DNA from: Botryotinia globosa
Lineage: Eukaryota; Ascomycota; Leotiomycetes; Helotiales; Sclerotiniaceae
Length of the DNA stretch: 64,000 nucleotides
Direction: 5' to 3'
Assembly: GCA_014898425.1 (NCBI GenBank)
Contig: RCSZ01000008.1
Coordinates: forward strand, 2,057,501 to 2,121,500
Under the pieces are notes generated by a model. It was not told where the DNA came from. It saw nothing but the letters and a program-made list of their open reading frames with translations, and did no database searches. Position numbers and translations under genes: made by a program. Positions 1 to 11,234 of this stretch are shown piece by piece (the first letter of the stretch is position 1; the number at the start of each line of letters is the position of its first letter).

Positions 1-258
1 ACCTTCCGTATGTATCAATAATCCAGAACATTCATTTCTCATATCTCTCTCCCTCTCTCTCTCTGTCTTCGTGCATATCATAAATCTCAGCCTCACCATT
101 CCCTCACCATTCATTTTCTCTTTTCCACAATCTGACCACACCCTCACTTGCATTTTGCAAAAAGATATAACAGGCCACGCAGACACACGACACATCTCTT
201 ACACTCACACACAATTTACATCTAATCCCAAACTCTTTTTATACTCAATTATTCAAAA
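1..258. other. 5' flank of the SERF-like gene
   Basis: This stretch is CT-rich (a run of CTCTCTCC around 41-64) and leads to the ATG at 259. Pyrimidine-rich leaders are common just upstream of highly expressed fungal genes, so this is probably promoter and 5' UTR. No convincing coding frame is seen. Confidence 0.4.
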
Positions 259-673
259 ATGGCTAGAGGAAATCAGAGAGAAAAGTCCCGTGAGGCTAAT
301 GCTAAGAAACAAGCTCAACTTGCTGTATGTTTTTTCTTCTTTCCTATTTTGCTTTTAGGGTCCTGGAATTTCTATCTCTATTCGCATGTTGTACGATGAA
401 TATACCGCTGCTGTATCTCTCTTCCCCTCTTCAAATACATATACTAACCCACCCCTCCCCAAACAGAAAGCCGGAAGCGGAATGTCGAAATCGCAAATGC
501 AGGCCGAGAAAGATAAGACCCGTGTTCTATTAATGGAAAAGCAAAGGAAAGGTAAGATTCCCCCCATCCTCGATTTCTCATTCGATCCATCTATCAACGC
601 CTCCTAACTCTCCCTCCCAGCCGACGAGAGAAAAGCAGCCGAAGCACTCGCCGCCGCACAAGGAAAGAAATAG
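259..673 (+). CDS. SERF/4F5-family small basic protein
   Basis: Three exons, 259-324, 467-551 and 621-673, give a 67-residue protein. It opens [20 protein letters not shown], the signature start of the 4F5/SERF family, and continues with a charged Lys/Glu/Ala-rich helix ending in AAAQGKK. Both introns have clean donors (GTATGT and GTAAGA) and CAG acceptors, and phases 0 and 1 match. The length is normal for the family (about 60-70 residues). SERF proteins are small disordered cationic proteins that bind acidic or amyloid-prone partners and nucleic acid; that role is family knowledge, not seen here. Single reading frames through the region miss the protein because each exon is short. Confidence 0.85.
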
Positions 674-1777
674 ATTCGATTCCACTGGACATTTCTTATC
701 TTGCGATGTTATCAGACCTCTTCAATTCGATCCGATATGATACAAAATTACAGAAAATCCTACAATCCGAAAAACGACTCTCAAGTAACAATTTCCCCCT
801 CCCAGTGCGAAAGGATGGAGTTCCAAGGCAGGCAGACAGGCGCGAAAGAATTTCGCAAACCCCCCCGATATTTCTCATCTTCCGGAATTTCAGTTCCAAT
901 TTTCATTTTCCTTATACATTACAATACATTTCAATTCTCCATTCAAGGTTTTACAGCGTTGGAGTAGCATCTCGGTCCTTCAAACATAAAAATTCTAGAA
1001 AGCGCGTGGGAAATTCTTTCATTTTGAAGGGTGTTGAAATTCGGTCGTTTATTTTAGAATGCGTGGATTACCTAGGCTTTGTTGCCTGTGATGGGTGGAT
1101 CGTACGGATAGAAGGATGGATGGATGGATGGATGGATGGATGGATGGATGGATGGATGGATGGATGGATGGATGGATGGATGGATGGATGGATGGATGGA
1201 TGGATGTGGCAGGAGGTCATTCGTTAAATTCGTTGTGTGGTGTCAGAACCATATGATATGAGTAGGTCCTTTAATAACGTTTCTCAGTGACGCTGTGAGA
1301 CTAGAGTTCTTTCTATGGTGTTGAGTGCGAGTAGTTGATCTCTGGGGACTGTGGATCCTGCGAAATGGCCTATTTCATATGACCTGCCTCAAAAGTCGGT
1401 CCCCGCAAGTACAATAACTGCTCTCAAAGTTACGGCCCACAGAAGATGACCGATTCCAAAACCCGGCCTCCAGAATCGCCCGTTCAGTTTATAGCCCCTT
1501 TTCCATACCCGAGAAACATGCAATCTCATCATTTGAACTTCGGATTTCGTGAATTTGGAGGTTGATAATGTATGCATTCTCTTGTCTAGGTATATAAGTC
1601 TTTTCTATGTCCACCAAATCCCATGTAAAGACCCACGCAGTCCCTACGTATGACCCCTCATGACTTTTGCGCATTCGAGGGAAACTTCTCTCGCAATGTA
1701 AATTCTCTCTTCACACGCTCAAACCATGCCGCCCTCTGCACCCCACAATATCAATCTCTCCTCTCACCCGCTCCTCC
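674..1777. other. Intergenic, with a GGAT microsatellite
   Basis: This lies between the convergent ends of the SERF-like gene and guanylate kinase. A GGAT array sits at 1114-1206. Open frames across it (for example 706-1227 on the plus strand) owe their length to the repeat. No other gene is supported. Confidence 0.5.
1114..1206. repeat. (GGAT)n microsatellite, about 23 copies
   Basis: A near-perfect tetranucleotide array of GGAT/ATGG runs from about 1114 to 1206. It is long and pure enough to be length-polymorphic. It lies in the intergenic gap 3' of two convergent genes. A related shorter array is at about 29310-29351. Confidence 0.95.
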
Positions 1778-2737
1778 TCAGTCTTGAACACTAACAACCG
1801 CCTCCTTCTCATCCGCGGCCTTTCCCCCCTTGCCAAAAATATAATCCTCCAACTCCTTATACGCAACCTCCAAATCATCATTCACAATAATCTTATCATG
1901 CACCCCCTCCGTCTTCGAATACTCCAATTCCAACTTTGCCTGCTCCAAACGCTTTTGAATCGATTCTTCCTTTTCCGTGCCTCTTCCGCGCAATCTCTTC
2001 TCGAGAACTTGGTAGGGTGAGAGATCTGCGGTGGATGGAGGAGAAATGAATACGTAGCGTGCTGGGAATGGTGGGGTGAGCGCGTGGATTTGTTTTACGC
2101 CCTATGATTTATTCGTGTTAGCAACTGTATTCTTCCAAAACAGTGAGGTGAGGAGAGAAGAGAGAGGAGAATGCTAATCCCTCTTTCCCTCTTTCCTCTT
2201 TCCCTCTTTCCTCTTCCCCTCTTCCTCTCTCCCACAAAACCAAAAAAACTTCAAACTCCAAACCCAAATACGTACCTCCATCTCAATATCCAACACGACA
2301 ATCTTGCCCTCCCCCCTCTTCTGCTCAATCATCTTTCTACTGGTGCCATACCTATTCCCGCCAAACTTCGCATGCTCGACAAAATCCCCCGCCGCAATCA
2401 TCGCCTCAAACTCCTCCATCGACACATAGTAGTAATCCACATCGCGCTGTTCTCCGGGACGCGGCGCCCGCGTCGTGTGCGAGATGGACGTGGTGAAGAG
2501 CGAGGGGTGGTTGGCCAGGAGTCGCGAGTAGAGCGTGCCTTTTCCGACGCCCGAGGGACCGCTGATGATTATGGGGTTGGTGGTGGGGGGGGTGGCTAGG
2601 GGACGGTGGTGTGTTAGTTTTATTGTTTGAGTTTAATTGCAATTCAGTTGCAATTCCTCTTCTGAGATAGAAATCAAGAGATCTTTTTTTTACTTCTTCA
2701 AGAAGAGCAGAAACAAGAAAGAGAACATACGAGACAT
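1778..2737 (-). CDS. GUK1: Guanylate kinase
   Basis: Guanylate kinase transfers phosphate from ATP to GMP or dGMP to make GDP or dGDP; it is a cytosolic, essential purine-salvage enzyme. The exons on the minus strand are 2737-2731 (only 7 nt), 2595-2276 and 2101-1778, giving 216 residues against 187 in yeast. Visible motifs are the P-loop GPSGVGKGT at residues 15-23, the GMP-binding segment with SISHTTRAPRPGE and DYYYVS, FGGNRYGTS, the lid segment ending KRLRGRGTEKEESIQKRL, and KIIVNDDLEVAYKEL. The first exon encodes only Met-Ser plus one base, and the phase (1) fits the next exon exactly. An insertion of about five residues (SPYQV) precedes the EKRLRGRGT lid. Intron 2 contains a polypurine/polypyrimidine stretch. 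The 5' end faces a quiet gap before the septin gene. Confidence 0.93.
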
Positions 2738-3485
2738 GTTAACAATTTTTGCAAAAGTCCCCGTGCTAAGATTCCGTGAACAAGGTCTAGGAAAACGAAT
2801 GGCACTTGAGGTTTTGCGTAGTATACTATGTCGCAGGAGTGGTGGTTGGAGAAAACACATATGTGTAGAAAACGATATTTAGGAAGTGGAAGTGCTTGAG
2901 GGACACTTAAATGATTGGTGCGTGCTGGTCGTGCGATAAAGCTGGGGAAACCCCTTATCGACGTTAGCGCTTGGGGGTCCTTTTGGGGCCGAAGAATTTA
3001 GGCCAGGAGAGCCAGCCACATCACACTCTGATGCGGACTCCAGCTGCTGGATGGAACCTCTTGGCCAGACCTACCTAATATCAAGCAAGTCCTTTCCAAA
3101 TCATTTGTTTGATCCATCAATGTAATATCAATAATGTACAGTCAATCGATGAGATTAACTACTACTCATTCGACTTCCATAGGCAGAATCACAATATATG
3201 ATAAACCCCAAGAATCAAAAGAAGATCTTATTATTTACTATTGAAATGAACCCTCTGGATATTAAAGAAAAGGGCTAATTAGGCAAAGGAGAAATGTAGC
3301 AATATTCAGTTTAGAAAAGCCCGGCTCCACAAAAGCAGTCCATTAAACTCTCCTCTAATCTCCTGTCAAAAAATTGTCGCTTTTGGCAAATACCGTCTCG
3401 CCATCATAAACACAACCAATCATCCAAACTCACCAGGTCCCAGCATCACCACCAACTAGCCATCAATCATATCCCTTGAATCCCC
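2738..3485. other. Intergenic (guanylate kinase promoter, septin 3' flank)
   Basis: Both neighbours are on the minus strand, so this 750-bp gap holds the promoter of guanylate kinase and the 3' end of the septin gene. No coding potential or repeat of note is seen. Confidence 0.4.
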
Positions 3486-4632
3486 CTAATAGCCGTTCAT
3501 GGTCATTCTTTGGGAGTTTCTGCTCAATTCTCTATCAGCTGATGGACTGATTGGTCTGCTACCAGAATGTCCTGCAGCACTACTCTCCTTGAGGGCCAAC
3601 AATTGCTTAGCACGGAATGTTTCGTAATGGATTTGAGATGTAGTTTCGATGAGGTCTTGGAGATGGGTTCGGGTAAGGAAGTTTCGTAGGTAGACGAATT
3701 CGCAGTGGTTCTCGTCTTCGACATTGATAACACCCCATCTGTTTTGACGTCCTCGAACTGGTTTGCCTCCAACAATGATATCCTTCTCAGATCCAACAAC
3801 GGCGAATGGAATGATGTCCTGATATTGTTAGTATGCTTGCTTGAGATACAAATGCAATATAATTTACCTTGATTTGTGCGTTCAACGCTTTCTCTTCCTC
3901 ATCAAACTCATCATTCTCATATGGGAACATCTTCAAGTTGTGGAAAGCGAATTCCTCCTTTATACGCTCCTTGAATGCAGCACGTTCCTCCAAAGTCAAA
4001 GAATCCGACTTGGCGATAACTGGTACGACATTGACAACATCTGAAAGCTTCTTCAGAACCACGATATCAATTGGCTTCAAGGCATGGCCAGAAGGTTGAA
4101 TGAAGAACAAGCAACAGTGAATACGGGTATCTTGAATATATCTCTCTCTTTGAGCTGTAAGTTCCTTTCGGAGGTATGCAGAGTGTTGGTCTTTAATGTA
4201 CTTGACGATTGGATCCCAGCATCTATCATTGTTGACTTGATCTCCATAACCTGGGGTATCGACAATATTGAGTCGCAGCTTTACGCCATTCTCCTCGATG
4301 ATGTGGGAAACGGTTTGAATTTCGGTGGTAGATCGTACTGGCTCATCTGGGGTGAGTCTTCCCTTGGAATCGATCAAATGCGAGGCAAAAATGGTGTTGA
4401 TGAGGGTGGATTTTCCGAGACCAGTTTGTCCTACAAGATAAATCTATTAGAAAACTCTCTCAAATCACTTGTCAAAAATGTACCAAGTAAACTCACCGAC
4501 GCAAATGACGTTGAACTGGAAACCGCGTTTCAAGAGCTTGCGCTCAATTTGTGATGTGATACTATCGAAACCAACATGGCTTTTTGGGAATACCGAAGGT
4601 TGAGGAGCGTGTCTGTCAGTTATTGTTGACAT
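3486..4632 (-). CDS. CDC10: Septin, Cdc10 type
   Basis: Septins are GTP-binding proteins that polymerise into filaments at septa, bud necks and, in plant pathogens, appressoria. The exons are 4632-4497, 4430-3868 and 3818-3486, giving 343 residues. The protein has G1 GQTGLGKST (46-54), G3 DTPG (103-106), G4 AKSD (185-188) and the septin-unique region RWGVINVEDENHC. The C-terminus is short after HLQDLIETTSQIHYE and lacks the coiled coil of other groups, as in Cdc10 (323-residue class) and Magnaporthe Sep4. The segment WDPIVKYIKDQHSAYLRKEL closely follows yeast Cdc10 as I remember it. Assignment to the Cdc10 rather than the Cdc3 group rests on these features without an alignment. The gene is divergent from the bL32m gene, with a 369-bp shared promoter region. 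Confidence 0.93.
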
Positions 4633-5001
4633 CTTGGAAAGAGTGTATTAAATCTTGGGGCTTTCTAAACGAGGGTGTTATCTTTGAATTGAATAGAAAC
4701 AAAAACGAAGATATTTATCTTCGAAGGTAATATGCAATCAAAAGTCGTTGATAAAGAACAAAGTTAGGGAAGGAGGTCAGTCTCCAGATTATTTTGGCAA
4801 TATAGCGTACACTTCAGGGGAAAGTAATTGGGCAAATCCAAGCTAATCTTAAAATGCGCTAGCTTATCTGTGAGTGGAAACTAGTGAATTAACCATGCGA
4901 GCCGAGAAGTGAAAGATACAAGATTTTGATGAATCAGTATCGACAGTGAGGTTGAATACCCATACGTACTTTATCAATTCTCCTTCGATATCTCAATCAA
5001 A
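4633..5001. promoter_or_regulatory. Bidirectional promoter between septin and bL32m
   Basis: The septin gene (minus) and the mitochondrial ribosomal protein gene (plus) start 369 bp apart and point away from each other, so this interval must hold both promoters. No specific factor site can be assigned with confidence. Confidence 0.5.
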
Positions 5002-5668
5002 ATGGCGGCAGCTCATGCTACTACGTCGTCGATACTTTCGTCATTCCTTCCACGATTGGCACCTGCAACAGCAACTTTCGCAACGAAATCAACAACTTTA
5101 TATTCGCGACAATTGTCCCATCCATTACTTCCAGTACTCGCCATCCCATCTGCGATACATCTTAACATTCCCGGATTTCTCGAAGGATTATGGGAGGGAA
5201 TATTGAAAGCCGTACCAAAGAAGAAGACTTCGCATATGAAGAAGAGACATAGGCAAATGGCAGGCAAAGGATTACAAGATGTTACAAACTTGAATAGATG
5301 CTCTGCATGTGGTCACATTAAGAGAGCACACTTATTATGCCCATACTGTGTTGCTGGTAAAGATCCTCTATATGATATATCAGAGGATGGCGGTTAACAA
5401 TGATTTAGAAATCAAGACCTTATTCAAGACTAATGCACACGAAGCAAAAGCCGCTGCAAGAGAAGCCAGAGCAGATGAGATAGCTGAGCAGAAAGTAAGG
5501 ATAGAGGCAGGCAAAGCAAGAGCTGCAGAGGGAAAGACAAAGAAAGAGGCAGAGTTAGAGCAGTTGGAAACTAAGCGGGCAGAAAAGAAGGCAGCCAAGG
5601 ATGCCGCGAGAAAGATATATGAGGAGAAGAATCCCAAGCAGATTATTGGCTCCAGAAGGATTGATTAG
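5002..5668 (+). CDS. MRPL32: Mitochondrial large-subunit ribosomal protein bL32m
   Basis: This is a component of the mitochondrial large ribosomal subunit. Two exons, 5002-5356 and 5409-5668, give 204 residues. An N-terminal Ala/Ser/Thr/Arg-rich presequence of about 70 residues is followed by the L32 core VPKKKTSHMKKRHRQMAGKG and a zinc ribbon with Cys 100, 103, 113 and 116 (CSACG and CPYC). The intron starts GTAAAG right after the last Cys pair and ends TTTAG. Splicing joins VA to EIKTLFKTNAHE; without splicing the frame stops after 131 residues. The C-terminal extension is a long Ala/Glu/Lys helix ending KNPKQIIGSRRID, as in other fungal homologues. In yeast, maturation of MrpL32 by the m-AAA protease gates mitochondrial ribosome assembly. 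Confidence 0.92.
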
Positions 5669-6076
5669 GTGGTTATGAGGTGTAGGAGGTGTAGGAGGGA
5701 ATTGGAGGGAATTAGAAGTTATGTGAGATGAAGGAACTGGTGAGAATCAGAAATGGAGATGAACATATCATGTATGGCATCAGCCATGGCGTTTTGGACA
5801 TGGAGAAGAGATCCTGAACTGTGAGGTGCATATCCTCCGAATTGGTACAATCTACTGAACTGTACATCAAAATAAGAATATCCTACTGCATCATCAATAT
5901 CCGAAATCTTATCTTCGTGTTATGTAAAATGCGTTTGCTGAAATTACCTGTGAGGTCATGATATTTTCTTCAACCCCGCCAAAGCTTCCAGAGCTTCAGC
6001 TTTATTCACAACATCCACCAAAAACACCTCTTCTTCCAAAACCCATATACCCTAACATTCAAATGAACCGGTGACA
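5669..6076. other. Intergenic between bL32m and Ski8
   Basis: This is a 408-bp gap between two plus-strand genes. It must contain the bL32m 3' end and the Ski8 promoter. Nothing else is recognised. Confidence 0.4.
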
Positions 6077-7253
6077 ATGGTATGTAAACCATTGAATATG
6101 AAAATGTATGCGCTAACAATCAAAGTCGAAACAATACCTTACAACGCACACGATCGATGATGGTAAATATTCCAAACTGCCCCTCTACCTCATCATCCCC
6201 CGCTTGCACCAATAGCTATCCCTCAAATACAGCCTTCATGCTAACCCACCCCAGCCCATAAAACAGACATCTTTTCCCTCGCCGTAACCCCCAGCTCTAT
6301 ACTCTCGGCCTCCGGCACATCCTCTCTTAAAGTCCACAGCACACTCACCACGCCCCCTTCTCTAACCCAGACTCTTCCCGCCCACAAACTCGGCTGTCAC
6401 CACATCTGCACCTCTCGATCTGGCACTATTGCAGCATCCGCCGGTTTCGATGGTACAGTTAGTATTTGGAGCTCTTCTCCAGATGCAGACGGATCAGAAG
6501 AATGGTCTCACCATGGCCATATCCTCGATGGCAACAAGCCCGGTGAAATCTGGGCGCTAGCATTAAGTGCTGATGGAAACTTCCTTGCAGCAACGACTAT
6601 TGATGGAAAGATTGGAGTATGGGATTTATTACAAGGCGCTGAAGAGAATGCGGGAAAGAAAAGTGTAGGCAAGAAGATGAGAGAGTATGAGACAAAGGGA
6701 AGCTTTGGACTATGCGTGGATATCAGTGCGGATGGAAGATTTACGGCCAGTGGGCATGAGAATGGAGGGGTTTATGTTTTCAATAATGATACGGGGAGAA
6801 TGGTACATAGCTTACCTGGTGAGTCTCACAATTCAATTGACATAGGACGGGACAAGAGCTCGCATACTAACGAATTTAGGACTGATCCAACCCATCCGCA
6901 CCATTTCCTTCTCTCCTCTCTCTACCTATCTGGCTGCCGCTGGCGATTCCACAACCATTGCCCTCTACTCCGTTACCCATGGCGAACAAGTTGCTAATAT
7001 GACAGGCCACACAGCCTGGATTTTCAGCATCGACTGGAGTTTCACGGGCGAATATCTAGTTAGTAGTGCTTGGGATGGTAAAGCCAAGGTATGGAGTGTC
7101 GAGGGAAGAAACTGCGTGGCGACGCATAGTGAGACGGATAAAGCGCTTTGGGCTGTCAAATGGTTGCCAAAAGTGCAGGGGAAGAGTGAGGCGTTTGTTA
7201 CGGCAGGGGCAAATAGGAGTTTGAGCTTTTATAGAGAGGCTACAGGTGGTTGA
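6077..7253 (+). CDS. SKI8: Ski complex WD40 subunit Ski8
   Basis: Ski8 is the beta-propeller subunit of the Ski2-Ski3-Ski8 complex, which feeds mRNA to the cytoplasmic exosome; the same protein also supports Spo11 in meiosis in some fungi. The exons are 6077-6079 (the ATG alone), 6126-6162, 6255-6818 and 6880-7253, giving 325 residues. The start MSKQYLTTHTIDDAHKTDIF is the typical Ski8 opening and only forms when the intron directly after the ATG is removed. WD blades are visible: DGTVSIW, DGKIGVWDL, SGHENGGVYVFN, TIALYSV, HTAWIFSIDWSFTGEYL, WDGKAKVWSVE, and a C-terminal AGANRSLSFYREATGG. Length is somewhat below yeast Ski8 (397), as is usual for filamentous ascomycetes. Confidence 0.9.
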
Positions 7254-8448
7254 GTTGATATTCAAGAGAAAAGGAGAGGTTGTGAAGAGAGAATGATGAG
7301 TTTTGCTGAAGCTACTGCATCAAGACTCTAGAGTCACGTTTCATGCTCGATATGAGCGAAGGGATATAGCTCAATCTTGAGCCATAATTAAATCTTCTAA
7401 TGGCTACCTACATGCGGCACACTTTCATAATAAGTAGCTAAATCACAAATGCGAATTCAAGCGAAGATATTGCAAGTTGCGATACCATAGCAATTCTTTG
7501 ATGCCGAAACACTATTCACCAATCCTTCTTTCTTCGTCCACTGCCTTCATATCTACACGCTCATCATGATCACGTTTGGAAGCTGCTCTCCGTATCACTA
7601 AAGTCCAGCCCATGCTGGAGTTAAGGCTCTCAGCAAAGGATTAGACGTTCAGGTTTAGTTATTAGATTTACCAGATATTTAGAGAATAGTTTAAAGGCTT
7701 TAAGAGCTAGTTAGCTAGAGTTACCTGGTTACTAGTTACTGGTTTGATTTTGTTTTTAGCTTGACTAGCTATAGTAATTACTCTTTGTAGTCCTGAGGAA
7801 TCCATGGCTATCTTGAGGTTGTTTATGATGGGCTTGTCGGCTGCTGATTGAGATTTGTTCTACTTGATATTGGATACTGTCACTCGATGCTCAATGTGTT
7901 TTGTGTATTTGGATCTGTTGTCAAGTCAGGTCGGATCAAGTGGAATTATAGCTTCGATCACTCCTGGGAAAAAGAGCTAACATCATACATCATCTCTGAG
8001 ACGAAGAGTTTTGTCTACACAAAAACATACTATTTATTAATGCAGCCCTGCAAACACAAATGTGAAGATTGCAGATAGAGACGAAGATGCAGATACAGAT
8101 GAAGGAAGACACAAATACAGATGCAGATGCGGACAGAAGGAGATAACTAGAGGGAACGAAAAGGAGATTCCTCAATCTAGGATATTGGCAAGAGTAAAGC
8201 TTATTGGATGTCAGGTAGATGTTATCAACGAATTATCATCATTAAAGATCGAGGTCATCATGAGCTGAGAGAAAAAGAAAGGGATATGTTTTCAATGTGG
8301 TATTCACACTTCTCTAGATCTAAGATATGGATGAGCAAGGAGATGGACGTGGAATTATAATACCTACAAATCCACGTTCATACTCCTCAACCCTTCGTCT
8401 TGATCTTGCAGATAGTTACAGAGTCAGAGATTCAGAGATGAGCCAGAG

Positions 8449-8532
8449 AGCCAGAGAGCCAGAGAGCCAGAGAGCCAGAGAGCCAGAGAGCCAGAGAGCC
8501 AGAGAGCCAGAGAGCCAGAGAGCCAGAGAGCC
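8449..8532. repeat. Tandem (AGAGCC)n with AGAGCCAG register changes
   Basis: The array reads GAGCCAGA repeatedly with an 8-bp period (AGAGCCAG) over about 84 bp. It gives an artefactual frame rich in SQRAREPE. Confidence 0.9.
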
Positions 8533-8685
8533 AGAAACTGGATTTAGGTATCTGGATATCCCGGTAGTGAGTTACTCAGATGCGGAATCGAAGATATACA
8601 CTTCTTATACACACACATAGGATAGAAATAGAATCTCTAGTAGAATATCAAACCCAACGCTGATGACTTAGTGAGCCAGGAAGAG

Positions 8686-8719
8686 AAGAGAAGAGAAGAG
8701 AAGAGAAGAGAAGAGAAGA
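8686..8719. repeat. (AAGAG)n pentanucleotide array
   Basis: Seven or so head-to-tail copies of AAGAG lie about 150 bp after the AGAGCCAG array, in the same intergenic gap. Confidence 0.9.
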
Positions 8720-9254
8720 TGGATAGGAATCCACATACCCGTATAAAAGACATTTCCGAATTATCTTATGAGAAGGATGTGAGATTAGAATAGACTATTC
8801 TGATACCAAGGAAAAAGCTTTAGGAAATAGAAAGAAAACGAAATCGAGGAGTATCCTTGAGTGTAGAGTGTAGATAGTGTATCGACGCTTTAGAGCTTTG
8901 TAATGGTGAAAATATGATGTGATGTGATATGATATGAAATGACACATGATACCCAGAAAGGAGATGTATGAAAGAAATCAAGAAAACAAATCAAAACAAC
9001 AAAACACTATTGAACTTCTTCGATTTATTGAACTATCTATCCCATCTCAAACTTCAACTTCGCTCCACAAACTACAACTGTAAAGAAACTATCCTGGTAT
9101 CTCTGAAATATGCACAAATTCACTTCTCCCATCTCTCAAACCGCATCACATCCTCTAAACCATCCTCTCCCATCCCATCTAGCACCTGGCTATAATTTCC
9201 CCTCTACATCAACTTAACCACCCTCCCCAAATCCAATCAAACTCCTCTACTCCC

Positions 9255-9984
9255 CTACAACAAAACCGCACCAACGAATCCTACAACTCCCAAGAATCCC
9301 GGAATGACCAAAGCTCCCGCGCCACCCGTAGCCGTAGCGGCGCTTGCACTTCCTGTCGCGCTAGCGCTCAATCCACTCGATCCAGTTGCGGAAGCGGTTC
9401 CGGTAGCTTTTGCTCCGCTTCCGGTTGCTGTTGCTGTTGCTATTGCTGTTGCGCTTGCGGAGCCGGAGCCAGAGCCAGAAGTGGATGCTGTGTTTGTGCC
9501 TGTGGCGGAGGCGGAGGCGGAGGCGGAGGAGGAGGAGGAGGATGTGATTGCTGTTGGGTTTGGTTAGTGTGTTGCACTTGTTATTTCCCTCTTACTTATA
9601 TTGCATGTTATCTCATGCTATTGAGAAGAACCTCAAGCTGGGCCTACGGAACTTGCTGTTCGCTCTTCTCTCCCGTCCTGTTCCCTTCCTTGCATAACAT
9701 AACTCTCGAAAACGAACAATAAAAAACTTACTAATGTTAACTCCCGCGCCCTCAAAACATGTAGCTTGGTAAGAGCTCACAGCCTCCTTGTATTTATCCC
9801 CCGAACATTTATCCGTGATGTTTCCCGCAACAGCATGTTCCAATGTTCCGCAAAGAGCCTTGAGATCGGAGGGATCGGATTGAGCGTTGATGGCTGCGAG
9901 GAGACATGCGGGAGGAGTGGCGGTTACGGAGAGCGCGTTGGAGAGGAAGAGGAGAGAGATGGTGAGGAGAGTTGGGGTTTGCAT
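9255..9984 (-). CDS. Small four-Cys secreted protein with Ser/Ala-rich stalk and GPI signal
   Basis: Two exons, 9984-9732 and 9550-9255, give 182 residues. Residues 1-21 are a signal peptide (MQTPTLLTISLLFLSNALSV then TATPP). The mature N-domain has four cysteines (ACLL, ALCG, DKCSG, ATCFEG) and resembles a common family of fungal GPI-anchored proteins that start PPACLLAAINAQ. A Ser/Ala/Thr/Gly-rich stalk follows, partly written in GCC/TCC and GCA/ACA trinucleotide repeats, and then a hydrophobic tail IPGFLGVVGFVGAVLL right at the stop, as expected of a GPI-attachment signal. The intron runs from GTAAGT to CAACAG with phase 1 on both sides. The location would be plasma membrane or cell wall. 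No function is claimed. Confidence 0.8.
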
Positions 9985-11234
9985 TTTTGCGGTTGGCGTC
10001 GAGGGAGGAGATGGTTGGATTGGTATGGAATGAACTAGAGATGAGGTTGGGATTTGGAATCTTTCGCAAGTATTGTATTGATTTGATTTGACGTTTGAGA
10101 ATGTAATGGTGGTTGCGACAGTAGATTTCAAATAAAAGAAATCAATAACTAAAAGAATGTGTATGTAACCTTCACGATGAATAGATGAATAAATAAAAGA
10201 GAGGACAGCGACAATACGCAACGAAAATCTAAAGAATCAGTTTCTTTCTTAGAAAAGGTATCTTCTGGATCTATGTATGGTGGACGATATGTAGAAAGGA
10301 AAGTTGTAAATGTTTCAAAGCTCCAATTCGTAAAAGAAATGAAGGTCGCCAGAGATTCCTCCTGTTCTGATATGAATCTGCTGAATGGGGTTTAATGGGA
10401 CTTGGCCCTGCTTGGCGGGGAAGGATTGGAATTTGGGGGACATGCAACGCTAATTTTAGAGTTGGGTTTTAGGTACTTTAGGCTTACTTTAGTGTCAGGT
10501 ACCCGAGGTTGGCTTGTTTTTATAGGCTGTGATGGTGATGGTGGAGGTGGAACTAATGGATTTTTGATCTAATGGCTGGTTTTGTTCGCTCTGTTTTGAA
10601 TACCTATTGTGCTATACTATACGTAACCTACTTGAGAACAACATGATAAGCTTCATAGAAATCGTAGAATGAATTACCTCGTATGAACCTCAACCTCAAC
10701 CTCAACCTCAACCTCAAAAGGACCCAGACTTTAAAATTCGAGTTAACCTTAGACTTTAATAACTGAGTGGGGAGGTGATTTGAGACTGGAGATGTGCACG
10801 TGAAATTGGTAATTTGATATAAACCCTTTTCGGTCGATGAAATGACGGTCAGAGAGCTCAATAAAAACATCTTGTATGTATTGATCTTGTAGATGTAGAT
10901 AATGCTGTTGATAAAATATATGTTATTCATTGGTTTGTATTGTACTAGAACCGTATAAAAGAGAACTGTTATCAATACATCTCTCGGCATTTCATCCTTC
11001 CTTCATCTTACACACGTCGAAAAGCTCCAATCCAACATACGATCCAGTCATATACATGAAGTTCTCCCACATTCCTATCCCAAGCGTCAAGCCTCTTATG
11101 GGCGACTGCTACTTCCATCATATCATAAACAGAAAACTCATTTTTTCCCCATTCTAACGTTATGCGTGTGGTCAACCTATACCAAGAAGAAAAAGGAAAA
11201 TAAGAGGTGTCACTTTCATCCCTCATCCGTCCAT
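9985..11234. other. Intergenic, promoter of the small GPI protein
   Basis: The gap lies upstream of the GPI-type gene and downstream of the cupredoxin gene (both minus). It holds a short (AACCTC)n array near 10687-10717. No further gene is supported. Confidence 0.4.
10687..10717. repeat. (AACCTC)5 hexanucleotide repeat
   Basis: Five near-perfect AACCTC units. It looks superficially telomere-like but is not the fungal TTAGGG/CCCTAA unit. Confidence 0.85.

Larger units (their letters stand above)
7254..9254. other. 2-kb intergenic region with relic-like DNA and short repeats
   Basis: Convergent gene ends flank this region. About 7630-7830 is TA/CTAG-rich with repeated GTTAGCTAG, TTACTAGTTACTGG-type words, suggesting a decayed repeat. 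Hexamer and pentamer arrays lie at 8449-8532 and 8686-8719. Open frames here are short or repeat-driven. Confidence 0.4.

Noticed and set aside
706..1227. 173-codon frame ending in a MDGW repeat
   Set aside because: Its length is created by the GGAT microsatellite; the rest has no domain and lies in a 3' intergenic gap.
8327..8620. 97-codon frame with SQRAREPE repeats
   Set aside because: It is a translation of the AGAGCCAG tandem array.
10687..10717. Telomere-like repeat
   Set aside because: The unit is AACCTC, not TTAGGG/CCCTAA, and it is internal with only about five copies.
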